A stretch of DNA of 64,000 nt from Candidatus Magnetocorallium paracelense (lineage in GTDB: Bacteria > Nitrospirota > Thermodesulfovibrionia > Thermodesulfovibrionales > Magnetobacteriaceae): contig JAREWP010000030.1 of assembly GCA_029001845.1 (NCBI GenBank), positions 42,772-106,771 of the forward strand, given 5' to 3'. Below, in pieces: positions 1 through 7,706 of this stretch. The notes under the pieces are model-generated. The model was not told where the DNA came from and searched no databases. It saw only the letters and a program-made list of their open reading frames with translations. How positions within the stretch are numbered: the first letter of the stretch is position 1; the number at the start of each line of letters is the position of its first letter. A program made the position numbers and the translations under genes.

Positions 1-1109
1 GAGTAGAGTCCGTAGTCTGGATATCGGAAAGACGAGATCAGTTATACCTCTTTTTCGGTCTTCTGTAGTTACTTTCATACCTCCTGTTTCAAAAACAAAG
101 AAAAAGCGGTTATAAAGGCGTCGGAACATACTTCCTGAGTCTGTTTTTCTTTCTGGCGGGCTTACTCTCCAAACCTATGCTGATTACACTTCCCTTTGTG
201 CTCTTTATACTTAACTTCTATCCATTGATGAGACCGCGAAGTGAAATAAAATTACCTTTTCTGTTTCTTTCACTCCTTTTCTCACTTATTAACATCTACT
301 CCCAAAACGCTGCACATGCTCTTTACAGCAGTGAGCACATGCCGCTTGACGTAAAATTTTGCTTCTCAGTCAGAGCCTATATCTTTTATATTACAAAAAC
401 GCTTTTTCCCTTCAACCTGGCGCCTCTGTATATTGTTAGAGAAGAAATCATAGAGATACTCTCTTTCAGATATTTGGGATCTTTGGCGATGTTTCTGGCG
501 ATTACAATAGGGTGTTTCATTTTTCAGAGAAAAACCAGGCTTTTTTCGGCTCTCTGGTTGTTTTACATTCTAACCCTTCTTCCTGTGAACAGCATTTTTC
601 AGATAGGGAACCATTTTGCCGCGGACAGATATACTTATCTTCCCGGAATAGCTCCTGTCTTTTTGCTCGGCCTGGCCGGTGCTCAACTTTATGTAACCGG
701 CTTCAATACAGGTGCTAAAAGAATTTTAGCAAAACGTGCAATTCTTCTGGTCCCCTTTGTCTTTATTGTTATTTTAAATGCTTCCCTCCTGCCTCGACAG
801 ATAGATGTGTGGAAAAATTCGATCAATTTATGGAACAGGGAGATAGAATTATATCCTGACATAATCGCTCTTCCTTACAAAAACAGAGGTGTTGCTTATC
901 TGGACGCAGGTAAATATGACAAGGCGGCAAGAGATTTTACAAAGGCGTTAGGCATGAGAGATCATGATCCTGCTCTCTATCTGAACAGAGCGATTGCATA
1001 TATAAAATCCGGCAGCCGGGACAGAGCGCTGGAAGATATAAAATCGGCCGCCACGTTGGGAAGTAAAGATGCGGTTCGGTATTTAAAGGAGAACAATATT
1101 TCGTGGTAA
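1..1109 (+). pseudogene. TMTC-like membrane protein with C-terminal TPRs, in-frame amber stop, 5' end outside window
   Basis: The frame is open from base 3 and reads a typical TMTC/PMT-like stretch (WISERRDQLYLFFGLL). It then meets TAG at 66-68 and continues in the same frame with LLSYLLFQKQ and a run of hydrophobic helices, LSKPM at about 165-180, then two TPR units near the C-terminus (PYKNRGVAYLDAGKYDKAAR and ALYLNRAIAYIKSG). In the family this position is normally a small or hydrophobic residue, so a single substitution (for example TCG or TTG to TAG) explains the break. An ATG at 177 opens the downstream part but would lack the N-terminal helices. Family members are inner-membrane proteins with a GT-C-like fold; their substrate is usually unknown. 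TAG is an ordinary stop elsewhere in the window (for example at 22868), so general amber recoding is unlikely. This is either a pseudogene or a base-call error. Confidence 0.7.
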
Positions 1110-1408
1110 AAGAAATTTGTAAAAAACATGTTAAGGTAATGTTATTTGTTACAAATCAATTGTAATTAAGAATTTATTTATGTTATCTTCATGTAAGTCC
1201 CGCTTCTCTATGAGCAGGTTTATTTGTAAGCTCTCTATCAACTGAGGTAAGCGAGCCCCTTTCACTCTCTTTTTTTATTAGGAGATTGAGGGAAGTTTTT
1301 TATTACCTCTACTTATTGAGAATTTACGTTTCTTGGCCGCCTACAGTTTTGTACAAATTTTCAGGCTTCAATTTGTTTAAAAAGCATAAAAATTATTTGG
1401 AGGGTTCA
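1110..1408 (+). other. Intergenic region with a long putative leader for the small lipoprotein
   Basis: This stretch has no convincing ORF. It is AT-rich to about 1195, with a weak promoter-like pair (TTGTAA and TTATCT, 17 bases apart, near 1160-1188). A more GC-rich stretch at 1196-1262 contains short complementary segments (GAGC and GCTC). The T-rich run at 1269-1278 could belong to a small structured RNA or attenuator, but no known family is recognised. Confidence 0.3.
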
Positions 1409-1549
1409 ATGAAGAAATTATTACTTTTAGCGGCTCTGCTGCTGGTCACCGGATGCGCCACAACAGGTACGAGTTCCGATTGGCAAGGCTATGAAACTCA
1501 CGACGATGCATGTCGCAGCGTTTCCGTTTCACCATGCAAAGGTAAGTAA
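1409..1549 (+). CDS. Small outer-membrane-type lipoprotein (46 aa)
   Basis: The start is placed at ATG 1409 because a strong Shine-Dalgarno (GGAGGG, 1399-1404) precedes it. A longer in-frame ORF from 1286 has no such signal. The product begins with a classic lipoprotein signal (MKKLLLLAALLLVTGC), so the mature protein starts at Cys16 and is only about 31 residues, with two further cysteines near the end that could form a disulphide. Ser/Thr follow Cys+1 and there is no Asp at +2, which by the Lol rule predicts outer-membrane sorting. The gene is monocistronic and ends just before a strong terminator. Function unknown; it resembles entericidin-type mini-lipoproteins only in size. Confidence 0.7.
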   Translation: MKKLLLLAALLLVTGCATTGTSSDWQGYETHDDACRSVSVSPCKGK

Positions 1550-1582
1550 GGCGAATAACCCCGTTTATTACTTGAAAGAATT

Positions 1583-1624
1583 ACCAAAAAGCCTGATAAA
1601 CGAATGTTTATCAGGCTTTTTTTA
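1583..1624 (+). terminator. Rho-independent terminator, bidirectional
   Basis: A perfect 10-bp stem (GCCTGATAAA with TTTATCAGGC) encloses the 6-base loop CGAATG and is flanked by A5 upstream and T7 downstream. It therefore works for the small lipoprotein on the plus strand and for the convergent multicopper oxidase on the minus strand. Confidence 0.9.
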
Positions 1625-1662
1625 TGTAGAAACGAACATAACGAGACAATGGTTCGAACCTG

Positions 1663-3177
1663 TTAATCGATATATCTGATAAATGTCAGCATTCCGCCGG
1701 GATAGGCGCCTTCGTTTGCTACATGATTGAGTCTGTGGCAGTGAAAGGGCCAAATTCCGGGGTTGTTTGCATATAAGATAATATCCACTCTCTGGGCCGG
1801 GCCTATTTCCACTGTGTCAAGAAGCTGCGGTTCGTTGACATATGAACCATCTCTGGCGACTACCTTGAATTTATGGGAATGGGTATGCATGAAGTGAGAC
1901 ATATAACCTACATTTACAAACCTGATTCTCACTTTTTCGCCTTCTTTAACATCTATAGGCTGTGTCATTGGAAAAGAACGACCGTTTATGGTAAAACCAT
2001 CGTATACATCGTTTCGGGGCCAGTGAGTTCTGGGATAGTAATCTCTTTTGGCAGGCAGTTCCATTGGATGGGCATGACCTCCGGGTGTCGAAGATTCATG
2101 AACCTTCATCAATTTGCTCTTTTCATGGTCCGTCAAATCGGTAGGATCTCCATGCCTGTGAATATGGGCTGTCGGCCATTCGTCAAGTACCATAATATAC
2201 TCTCTGTCATATTCCAGAATCTCTTCTTTCGGTTCGACAATAAAAACGCCGTATAATCCCATATCCACATGATGAGAGCTGTCAACATGACAATGATACC
2301 AGTGAGTCCCTATATTCCCGGCTGTAAATTCAAAGGTGTAGGACTCTCCTTTTTCAACCGGTTTCTGCCCGATATATGGAACGCCGTCTGCTATCACAGG
2401 CTTTTCAATACCGTGAATATGCATTGTATGTGAATCGTCAGCTTCGTTTTTTAGAGTAATTCTTACTTTGTCTCCCTCTTTAACTCTGAATGTGGGGCCG
2501 GGAATAACTCCGTCAAACCCCCATCCCATCATGGGTTGGTCAGGAAAAATTTCAAATCCAAGGTTTTTAACGGTAAGAGTATATGCTTTAATCTCCTCTC
2601 CATTTTCCGTAATAATTTCAGGCACTGCCTCTTTTAAAGGATTTTTCATCCCCAAAACGGCATTATATCCCGCCGGCGTCTTTTCTCTAATATAATCGTA
2701 CTCTTCATTGGTTCTAACATAGGGAAAATCGAAGACTACCTTATCTTCTACACCGTCTTTTTTGATATTGATTCTTATTTCCCAATGACCACCCATCACC
2801 AGTACTACGTTTTCCACTCTGTAAAGGCCGTCCCCCTTTTCAGTTAAGACCGGAGGATCGAATACGCCGTGTCCCATCTCGGGCATCCACGGTGTAAATT
2901 CTATTTCAGCCTGTTTTACATCTGTGTCATTGGCGTCATGAACGATGAGATCGATATTGTTTACGCCTACGAGCAGTCTTTTCCCCGAAATGGCCATTTC
3001 AACACTGTATAAGCCTTTTTCGGTTACCAGCAATTGACTGTCAGCCAGATGCTTTGTAAACTTATCATGTTTATGCTTCGGCTCTTGTGTGCTCTGTGTT
3101 TTCGTTGTGGCGCATCCGGCAAGAAACACGACAGCGGCAAAAAACATAATGGTAAATATTTGTATTAGCTTTTTCAT
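1663..3177 (-). CDS. Multicopper oxidase lipoprotein with N-terminal YtkA-like domain
   Basis: 504 aa. The lipoprotein signal ends at Cys22 (VFLAGC). Residues about 45-155 resemble a YtkA/FixH-like beta domain (PWMPEMGHG), which is not usual in bacterial laccases. The cupredoxin domains follow. Copper ligands are visible as HxH (H253, H255), HWYHCH (292-297), H428/H431/H433/H435 and HCH (479-481) with H485 and M496, so types 1, 2 and 3 sites look complete. A His-rich loop (about 338-370) separates the two halves. The family oxidises Cu(I), metals or phenols with reduction of O2 in the periplasm. The gene next door on the same strand encodes a Met/His-rich repeat protein (191 bp gap, with a terminator between them), which suggests copper handling. 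CopA- or CueO-like substrate specificity cannot be told from sequence alone. Confidence 0.88.
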   Translation of the reverse strand: MKKLIQIFTIMFFAAVVFLAGCATTKTQSTQEPKHKHDKFTKHLADSQLLVTEKGLYSVEMAISGKRLLVGVNNIDLIVHDANDTDVKQAEIEFTPWMPEMGHGVFDPPVLTEKGDGLYRVENVVLVMGGHWEIRINIKKDGVEDKVVFDFPYVRTNEEYDYIREKTPAGYNAVLGMKNPLKEAVPEIITENGEEIKAYTLTVKNLGFEIFPDQPMMGWGFDGVIPGPTFRVKEGDKVRITLKNEADDSHTMHIHGIEKPVIADGVPYIGQKPVEKGESYTFEFTAGNIGTHWYHCHVDSSHHVDMGLYGVFIVEPKEEILEYDREYIMVLDEWPTAHIHRHGDPTDLTDHEKSKLMKVHESSTPGGHAHPMELPAKRDYYPRTHWPRNDVYDGFTINGRSFPMTQPIDVKEGEKVRIRFVNVGYMSHFMHTHSHKFKVVARDGSYVNEPQLLDTVEIGPAQRVDIILYANNPGIWPFHCHRLNHVANEGAYPGGMLTFIRYID

Positions 3178-3318
3178 ATCTGCTTACCTTTATTCGGAAT
3201 TAAATTAGGCTGCTTTATGCAGCTTTTCTATGAGGATTGTTGTTAGAAGCGTGTATCGATGGTACAGCAAAACAGAACGTCTTTTCGTATCATCGGGGTG
3301 AATACAGTCGCAGCGGTT

Positions 3319-3355
3319 TTAAAAAGGCAGGGAAGAAATCTGCATCTTCCCCGCC
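3319..3355 (-). terminator. Rho-independent terminator after the Met/His-rich repeat gene
   Basis: On the minus strand an imperfect 11-bp stem (GGCGGGGAAGA with TCTTCCCTGCC) and an 8-base loop are followed by TTTTT. It lies just past the stop codon of the gene ending at 3369, so the multicopper oxidase downstream probably has its own promoter. Confidence 0.75.
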
Positions 3356-3368
3356 GGTACGATATTAA

Positions 3369-4139
3369 TTACTTTGAGTGTTTCGGCATCATCGAAAGTG
3401 TATTCATAACCTTCATCATGGCCTCTCCGAGCTTGTGGGTATAGGCCATATGTTTGTCGTCGGAAGGCGATTTGCCGTCGCTGTGCATTTTCATCATCGC
3501 ATCGCCGGACATGACGTCATTAAAAAGAGATTTAGCGTGTTTTATCATCATTTTACCGTGTTGTACCGTAGCTTTGTCTATACCTTTGGCCATTCCCATC
3601 TTACCTGTCATAACCATGTTCGAACCTTCCAAAGCCATTTTGAGTGCATGAATTAACATCATATGCTGGTGGTGCATTACCATGCCGTGTCCCTCATGAG
3701 ATTCTTTGTCACTGCCCATTTCCGCTAAGAGATCCATAACCTTTAACTGCGCTTCACCTAGCTTATGCGTGTACTTCATCATCGGGTCTTTGTCCGGGGC
3801 CGCTCCGTCACTGTGCATTTTCATCATTGCATCGCCGGACATCATGTCGTTCCACATAGTGCGTCCGTGCTTAACCATCATTTTACCATGTTCTATCGAA
3901 ACCGCATCCACTCCTTCAGCCATGCCCATCGATCCGAGCATTACAAGGTTAGTGCCTTCAAGATTCATGCTCAGTGCATGATTTAACATCATGTGCTGGT
4001 GATGCATCATCATACCGTGTCCGCCGCCCTTATGTTCCATCTTTTTCGTTTTCGTCGGCATATCGAACCCATAGCCCTGGACACTAAAAACCATTGATAA
4101 AGTAACAGCAAAAACAATAACCGAAAGTCTTTTCAACAT
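3369..4139 (-). CDS. Periplasmic Met/His-rich protein made of two ~100-residue tandem repeats
   Basis: 256 aa. The signal peptide (MLKRLSVIVFAVTLSMVFS) is cleaved near residue 21-24. Two repeats, at about 40-141 and 150-251, align with an exact 110-residue offset. Each has GHGM.MHHQHMML.HAL, then EG.N.VM.G.MGMA.G.D, then HGKMM.KH, then MSGDAMMKMHSDG, and ends with YTHKLGEA. About a quarter of the residues are Met or His, often as MMxxH or HHQHMM, which is the composition of periplasmic Cu(I)/Ag(I) or Cu(II) chelators. The spacing suggests amphipathic helices with metal-binding faces. A good ribosome site (AGGAGG) precedes ATG 4139. I do not recognise a named family. Copper storage or delivery to the neighbouring multicopper oxidase is inferred from composition and context. 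Confidence 0.8.
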   Translation of the reverse strand: MLKRLSVIVFAVTLSMVFSVQGYGFDMPTKTKKMEHKGGGHGMMMHHQHMMLNHALSMNLEGTNLVMLGSMGMAEGVDAVSIEHGKMMVKHGRTMWNDMMSGDAMMKMHSDGAAPDKDPMMKYTHKLGEAQLKVMDLLAEMGSDKESHEGHGMVMHHQHMMLIHALKMALEGSNMVMTGKMGMAKGIDKATVQHGKMMIKHAKSLFNDVMSGDAMMKMHSDGKSPSDDKHMAYTHKLGEAMMKVMNTLSMMPKHSK

Positions 4140-4506
4140 ACTAGATACCTCCTAAAATCTTTAAATTGTTTTAATGGATTGAAAAATCCGAAAATTACAA
4201 GAGTAAAATAGTCCTCTTTACCCGTAAATAGAAGATAACACATCCAAATAAAAAAAGACAATAATTTTGTCTATAAAAAAATGGAGAGTATGTATTTAAG
4301 ATGAAAAAGAGTTGTAAATTACGGGTAAATTATTTTGGTTTGAAAAGTTTTGGGGAGATTATGAAGAGTCACTCCTCGATACAGCCGCACCCCCTAAGTG
4401 CGGCTGTATCTGTAAACCCCTAAAATTACCCTGTTACGCATAAAAGGCGTATTTTAAAAGAAGAGTGTTAAAAACTGTCGTTTTTAACGTTACCTTTTGT
4501 TGATGT
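4140..4506. other. Intergenic region containing a 12-bp perfect hairpin
   Basis: No ORF is supported. The stretch holds the upstream region of the minus-strand Met/His gene and a perfect inverted repeat, ATACAGCCGCAC (4379-4390) and GTGCGGCTGTAT (4398-4409) with loop CCCCTAA. No T-tract follows on either strand, so it is not a canonical intrinsic terminator. It may be a Rho-type or processing signal 3' of flaG, or a REP-like unit. The rest shows nothing clear. Confidence 0.5.
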
Positions 4507-4902
4507 CTAAGCAGTAGTATGAAATAGATTGCTCGTTTGTTGTTTAAGTGCTTCAGCTATCTTCAGAGTCTCCTCAGGCGGTATCTGCGTCATCAGGTTG
4601 CCATCCGAGTCATAAACCTTAAATATCATATTTTTGTTTTCGTCGATATCAAGTGACACACGACTGGGTTTCCCGTTGAGCGTGCCCTGTAAGGTCTCTT
4701 CAACTTTGTTAACCAGTAATTCGTTACCGATCTCATTTTTTTGTTTAGAGACATTGGCATGCCCGTCGCTGCTTACCTCAGGATTTCTGATTAGCCGGTC
4801 CTTCGAGGCGGTCTGATTTTCCTCAGGCCTTCTATCTCCTGCTGTCTTAGACATAGCTTGAGTCCGATAGTTTATGTCTGTAACATTGTCGATATTCATC
4901 AT
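4507..4902 (-). CDS. flaG: FlaG-family flagellar protein
   Basis: 131 aa. The disordered, polar N-terminal two-thirds is followed by the conserved FlaG core (about 78-125): SLDIDENKNMIFKVYDSDG, then the QIPPEETLKIAEAL motif that marks the family. FlaG proteins are linked to flagellin and filament length control. The start may be ATG 4902 or ATG 4899 (tandem Met), behind GAGGG. The gene lies 50 bp downstream of the small ORF at 4953-5240 on the same strand and probably shares its sigma-28-type promoter. No flagellin, fliD or fliS is in the window, so this is an isolated late-flagellar transcription unit. Confidence 0.85.
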   Translation of the reverse strand: MMNIDNVTDINYRTQAMSKTAGDRRPEENQTASKDRLIRNPEVSSDGHANVSKQKNEIGNELLVNKVEETLQGTLNGKPSRVSLDIDENKNMIFKVYDSDGNLMTQIPPEETLKIAEALKQQTSNLFHTTA

Positions 4903-4952
4903 AGATTGCCCTCAGAAAGCCTTTTTTTAACCTTACAGTTATTTAAAAAATT

Positions 4953-5240
4953 CTAAACAGTCAGGTTAATTGAGTTATTGAAAGCTGCTTCCTGTTGCGC
5001 CTGCCCGCCTGAATTCACTAAATCCTGTTTCATATCCGTTTCTGCTGTCTGATTTACCGGATTTACCGCAAAGCTTTTTCCCTGTTGAGATATGCTCAGA
5101 ACGACATCGCCGCCATTTTGGCCGGCAGATGCGGCAGCCTGTGCTCCCTCTTGTTCCCCCGGGTCTTTTGACCCTTTTGCAGTGCTAAAGTCGGCATTCA
5201 CCGGCCTTTGCTGCAGGTTATTTTCGATCCCTGATACCAT
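4953..5240 (-). CDS. Small polar protein co-transcribed with flaG
   Basis: 95 aa, rich in Gln, Asn, Ala and Gly with no signal peptide or membrane helix. The N-terminus reads MVSGIENNLQQRPV and the C-terminus ends AAFNNSINLTV. The composition resembles secreted or filament-associated flagellar accessory proteins, but I do not recognise a family. ATG 5240 is preceded by AGGAGGTAAG. A near-consensus sigma-28 promoter lies 49 bp upstream, and flaG follows 50 bp downstream, so a role with the flagellar filament is inferred from context only. Confidence 0.65.
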   Translation of the reverse strand: MVSGIENNLQQRPVNADFSTAKGSKDPGEQEGAQAAASAGQNGGDVVLSISQQGKSFAVNPVNQTAETDMKQDLVNSGGQAQQEAAFNNSINLTV

Positions 5241-5288
5241 AACTTACCTCCTTTAATAAAAATAAAACGGTGAGACGTGACACTATAC

Positions 5289-5315
5289 TTATCGGTAGTT
5301 TTTTTTCAGACTTTA
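5289..5315 (-). promoter_or_regulatory. Sigma-28 (FliA) type promoter for the flaG pair
   Basis: On the minus strand the sequence reads TAAAGTCT, 11 bases, ACCGATAA. The enterobacterial FliA consensus is TAAAGTTT-N11-GCCGATAA, so each element matches 7 of 8 positions with the exact spacing. It lies about 50 bp upstream of ATG 5240. Confidence 0.8.
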
Positions 5316-5523
5316 AAAAAAAGTTAAAGATTTAAAAATTTTTTTCCGATAGTACACTCAATTTGTCTTTTTCGAATTATTGGAGAGTTTTCAGGTGATG
5401 ATGGTTAAAGATAAAACAGATGAGAAGATGATATAGTATAAGGAACTGTTCACAGTAATTTGTGATCAGCGGTCAGTCAGAATCAGGTGAATTTAATAGC
5501 TGCAAATTTTAAGGAGGCAATTT

Positions 5524-5841
5524 ATGGTTGAGGTTTTGGATCTTAAAAAACTTATGAAATTCAATTCGGACAAAATTTCCAGGGAGATGCTTTCCGATAA
5601 ACCGGAAATGAGAATCGCTTTGATGTGTCTGGAAGCGGGACAGGAAGTATCGCCTCATAAAGCGCCGATGCGTTTGATGATGTATTGCGTAGAGGGTAAA
5701 GGTGTATTTATTGTTGGCGACGAAGAGATAGAAGCGGATGAAAAAACAGCCATACTCTGCGATCCTATGGTGCCTCACGGTTTTAAAGCGTCCAAAGGCG
5801 AAAAGCTGATAGTAATGGCTGTTGTTACACCGGTCGATTAA
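5524..5841 (+). CDS. Single-domain cupin protein
   Basis: 105 aa, small cytosolic beta-barrel of the cupin_2 type. Motif 1 is weakened (SPHKAPMRLMMYCVEGKGVFIVGDEEIEA), with His47 and no HxH pair. Motif 2 is reduced to PMVPHGFKA. Metal binding by one or two His residues is possible. AGGAGG lies 7 bases before ATG 5524, and the futalosine hydrolase gene starts 15 bp after the stop, so the two are probably co-transcribed. Function unknown; a role in menaquinone synthesis is only suggested by position. Confidence 0.75.
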   Translation: MVEVLDLKKLMKFNSDKISREMLSDKPEMRIALMCLEAGQEVSPHKAPMRLMMYCVEGKGVFIVGDEEIEADEKTAILCDPMVPHGFKASKGEKLIVMAVVTPVD

Positions 5842-5856
5842 GGAGATATCGAAACA

Positions 5857-6573
5857 GTGGTTATCGGCGTACTCTATTCTGTTTCAGCAGAGGGTGAGAT
5901 TCTGGTTAATAAGCTGAAAAAAAAGGTGTCTGTCGCTGACAGGATTACTACCGGTGAATTATTCGGAAAACAAGTCGTTATTTTTGAGACCGGCATTGGC
6001 AAAGTCAATGCCGGTCACGGGACGACCCTGGCTATTGAAAGATATTCCCCTGATCTTATAATTAATTGCGGGGCGGGAGGCGCCTACCCTGGCTGCAGTA
6101 TCGGTAAAGGGGATGTCGCCATTGCCGATAAAGAGATTTACGGAGATGAAGGCGTGCTGTCAGATGACGGTTTCAGAGGGATGAGGGAGATTGGAATCCC
6201 CCTTTTCACAGATGGAGCAAAAGAGTATTTTAATGAGTTTCCCGTTGACTCCAAAGCCGCCGACAGAGCGGTCGAGATATTGTCACAAACAAATGATGCG
6301 CCTTTTCAATGCAAAAGAGGTAACTTTATAACACTTTCTTCCTGCACCGGAGTAGATGAAAGAGCTTATCGTTACAAAGAGAGATTTGATGCGCTCTGCG
6401 AAAACATGGAAGGCGCAGCCGTTGCCCATGTGTGCGCCATATATAAGACGCCTTTTTTGGAAGTAAGGGGCGTCAGTAATATTGTTGAAAAGAGAGACAA
6501 AAAGAAATGGGACATCGGGCTTGCCGTTACTAACTGCCAAAAGGCGGTTACGGAAATTATCAGTGGACTGTAA
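5857..6573 (+). CDS. mqnB: Futalosine hydrolase (menaquinone via futalosine)
   Basis: 238 aa, nucleoside phosphorylase/hydrolase fold. Visible marks are the N-terminal LYSVSAEGE, the GIGKVNAGHGTT loop, GAGGAYPG, and the C-terminal NMEGAAVAH substrate motif followed by FLEVRGVSNIVEKRDKKKWD. The RGVSN.VE.R....W stretch separates futalosine hydrolases from MTA/SAH nucleosidases. The enzyme splits futalosine into hypoxanthine and dehypoxanthine futalosine in the cytosol. The start is GTG 5857, behind AAGGAGATAT. A ubiE/menG-type methyltransferase, the last step of menaquinone synthesis, lies at 11587; the other mqn genes are outside the window. Confidence 0.88.
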   Translation: MVIGVLYSVSAEGEILVNKLKKKVSVADRITTGELFGKQVVIFETGIGKVNAGHGTTLAIERYSPDLIINCGAGGAYPGCSIGKGDVAIADKEIYGDEGVLSDDGFRGMREIGIPLFTDGAKEYFNEFPVDSKAADRAVEILSQTNDAPFQCKRGNFITLSSCTGVDERAYRYKERFDALCENMEGAAVAHVCAIYKTPFLEVRGVSNIVEKRDKKKWDIGLAVTNCQKAVTEIISGL

Positions 6574-6600
6574 AAAAAATTTAAAACATTAATTTTTCAC

Positions 6601-6630
6601 TTGACAAAAGATCATTTTCGGTATTACACT
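6601..6630 (+). promoter_or_regulatory. Probable sigma-70 promoter for the Gld-like ABC operon
   Basis: Perfect -35 TTGACA (6601-6606), an 18-base spacer and -10 TACACT (6625-6630, 4 of 6). It leaves a leader of about 120 nt before ATG 6756. It sits directly after mqnB. Confidence 0.5.
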
Positions 6631-6755
6631 ATAAAGTTTTCAAACCATTCATTTTCTCATTTTGATGTATTTTAATATATATGATAAGTGAGGGTCAGGT
6701 ATTACTATCACATAACATCCCCTAATAAAATCTTACAGGGAGAAATCTTTTTAAA

Positions 6756-7706
6756 ATGCATACAGAAGTAAATGTTCAAAACCTTGGTAAACATTACGGC
6801 CCTATTAAGGCCGTGGACGGAATATCCTTTTCCGTACAAAAAGGAGAAGTGTTGGGTTTTTTAGGCCCCAACGGCGCCGGCAAAACCACTACCATGAAAA
6901 TGCTTACATGCTTCCTCACTCCTTCATTTGGAACGGCGAACATTTGCGGTTTCGATATATTGGAGAAATCCATTGATGTTCGCCGGATCGTCGGGTATAT
7001 TCCCGAAAGCGCTCCTTCATATGACGATATGAATGTAAAATCATTTTTGGAATTTATAGCGGACATAAGGGGTTATGACGGAAGCGAAAGAAAAAAAAGA
7101 GTTACAAGGGTAGTGGAGATTACAAATCTTTCCTCAGTGCTTAGTCAGGACATCGAAACGCTCTCAAAGGGATACAGAAGACGGGTGAGTCTGGCCCAGG
7201 CGTTGATTCACGATCCCCCTGTACTTATTCTTGACGAACCGACAGACGGCCTCGATCCCAATCAAAAACACGAAGTCAGAACGCTTATTAAAGACATTGC
7301 ACGCGATAAAGTTATCATTCTCTCCACTCATATCCTTGAGGAGGTAGACGCGGTCTGTTCCAGGGCAATCATAATATCGTCAGGCAAGATTGTGGCGAAC
7401 GAAAGTCCAACGGAATTAAGAAGGAGGTCACGATACGCCGGTTCCGTGGAAATCGCCATACGCACGGAAGAGGCCAGAAGAGTTCACGATATTCTCCAAA
7501 GCATTCCTCAGGTGCAGGAAGTAGAGACCCTGTCAAACGACGCTCCTCTTTCTCACTATCTTGCGATTCCCGCCAAGGGCGCCAAAATAGACGAGGATAT
7601 ACTGAAACTGGCCAAAGAGAGGGACTGGAAAATCGAATCCTTTTCCATTGAAAAGGGAAGGCTCGACGAGGTGTTCAGGTCTATTACGGGAGGAGGTCTT
7701 TCATGA
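6756..7706 (+). CDS. ABC transporter ATP-binding protein, GldA-like
   Basis: 316 aa. Walker A GPNGAGKTT (37-45), signature LSKGYRRRVS (136-145, a variant of LSGGQ), Walker B VLILDEPTDGLDP (156-168) and H-loop STHILEEV. The C-terminal 80 residues form the domain seen in GldA/NosF/CcmA-type exporters. It would energise the permease encoded by the next gene, whose ATG overlaps this stop (ATGA). The four genes to 11475 are one operon. In Bacteroidetes, GldA-GldF-GldG are required for gliding. Similar operons outside that phylum are of unknown substrate, so export or envelope remodelling is inferred. Confidence 0.88.
   Translation: MHTEVNVQNLGKHYGPIKAVDGISFSVQKGEVLGFLGPNGAGKTTTMKMLTCFLTPSFGTANICGFDILEKSIDVRRIVGYIPESAPSYDDMNVKSFLEFIADIRGYDGSERKKRVTRVVEITNLSSVLSQDIETLSKGYRRRVSLAQALIHDPPVLILDEPTDGLDPNQKHEVRTLIKDIARDKVIILSTHILEEVDAVCSRAIIISSGKIVANESPTELRRRSRYAGSVEIAIRTEEARRVHDILQSIPQVQEVETLSNDAPLSHYLAIPAKGAKIDEDILKLAKERDWKIESFSIEKGRLDEVFRSITGGGLS

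Noticed and set aside
1640..1700. GGTTCGAACC suggestive of a tRNA T-loop
   Set aside because: No acceptor or anticodon arms could be drawn around it, and it overlaps the end of the multicopper oxidase gene. No tRNA or rRNA gene was found anywhere by eye.
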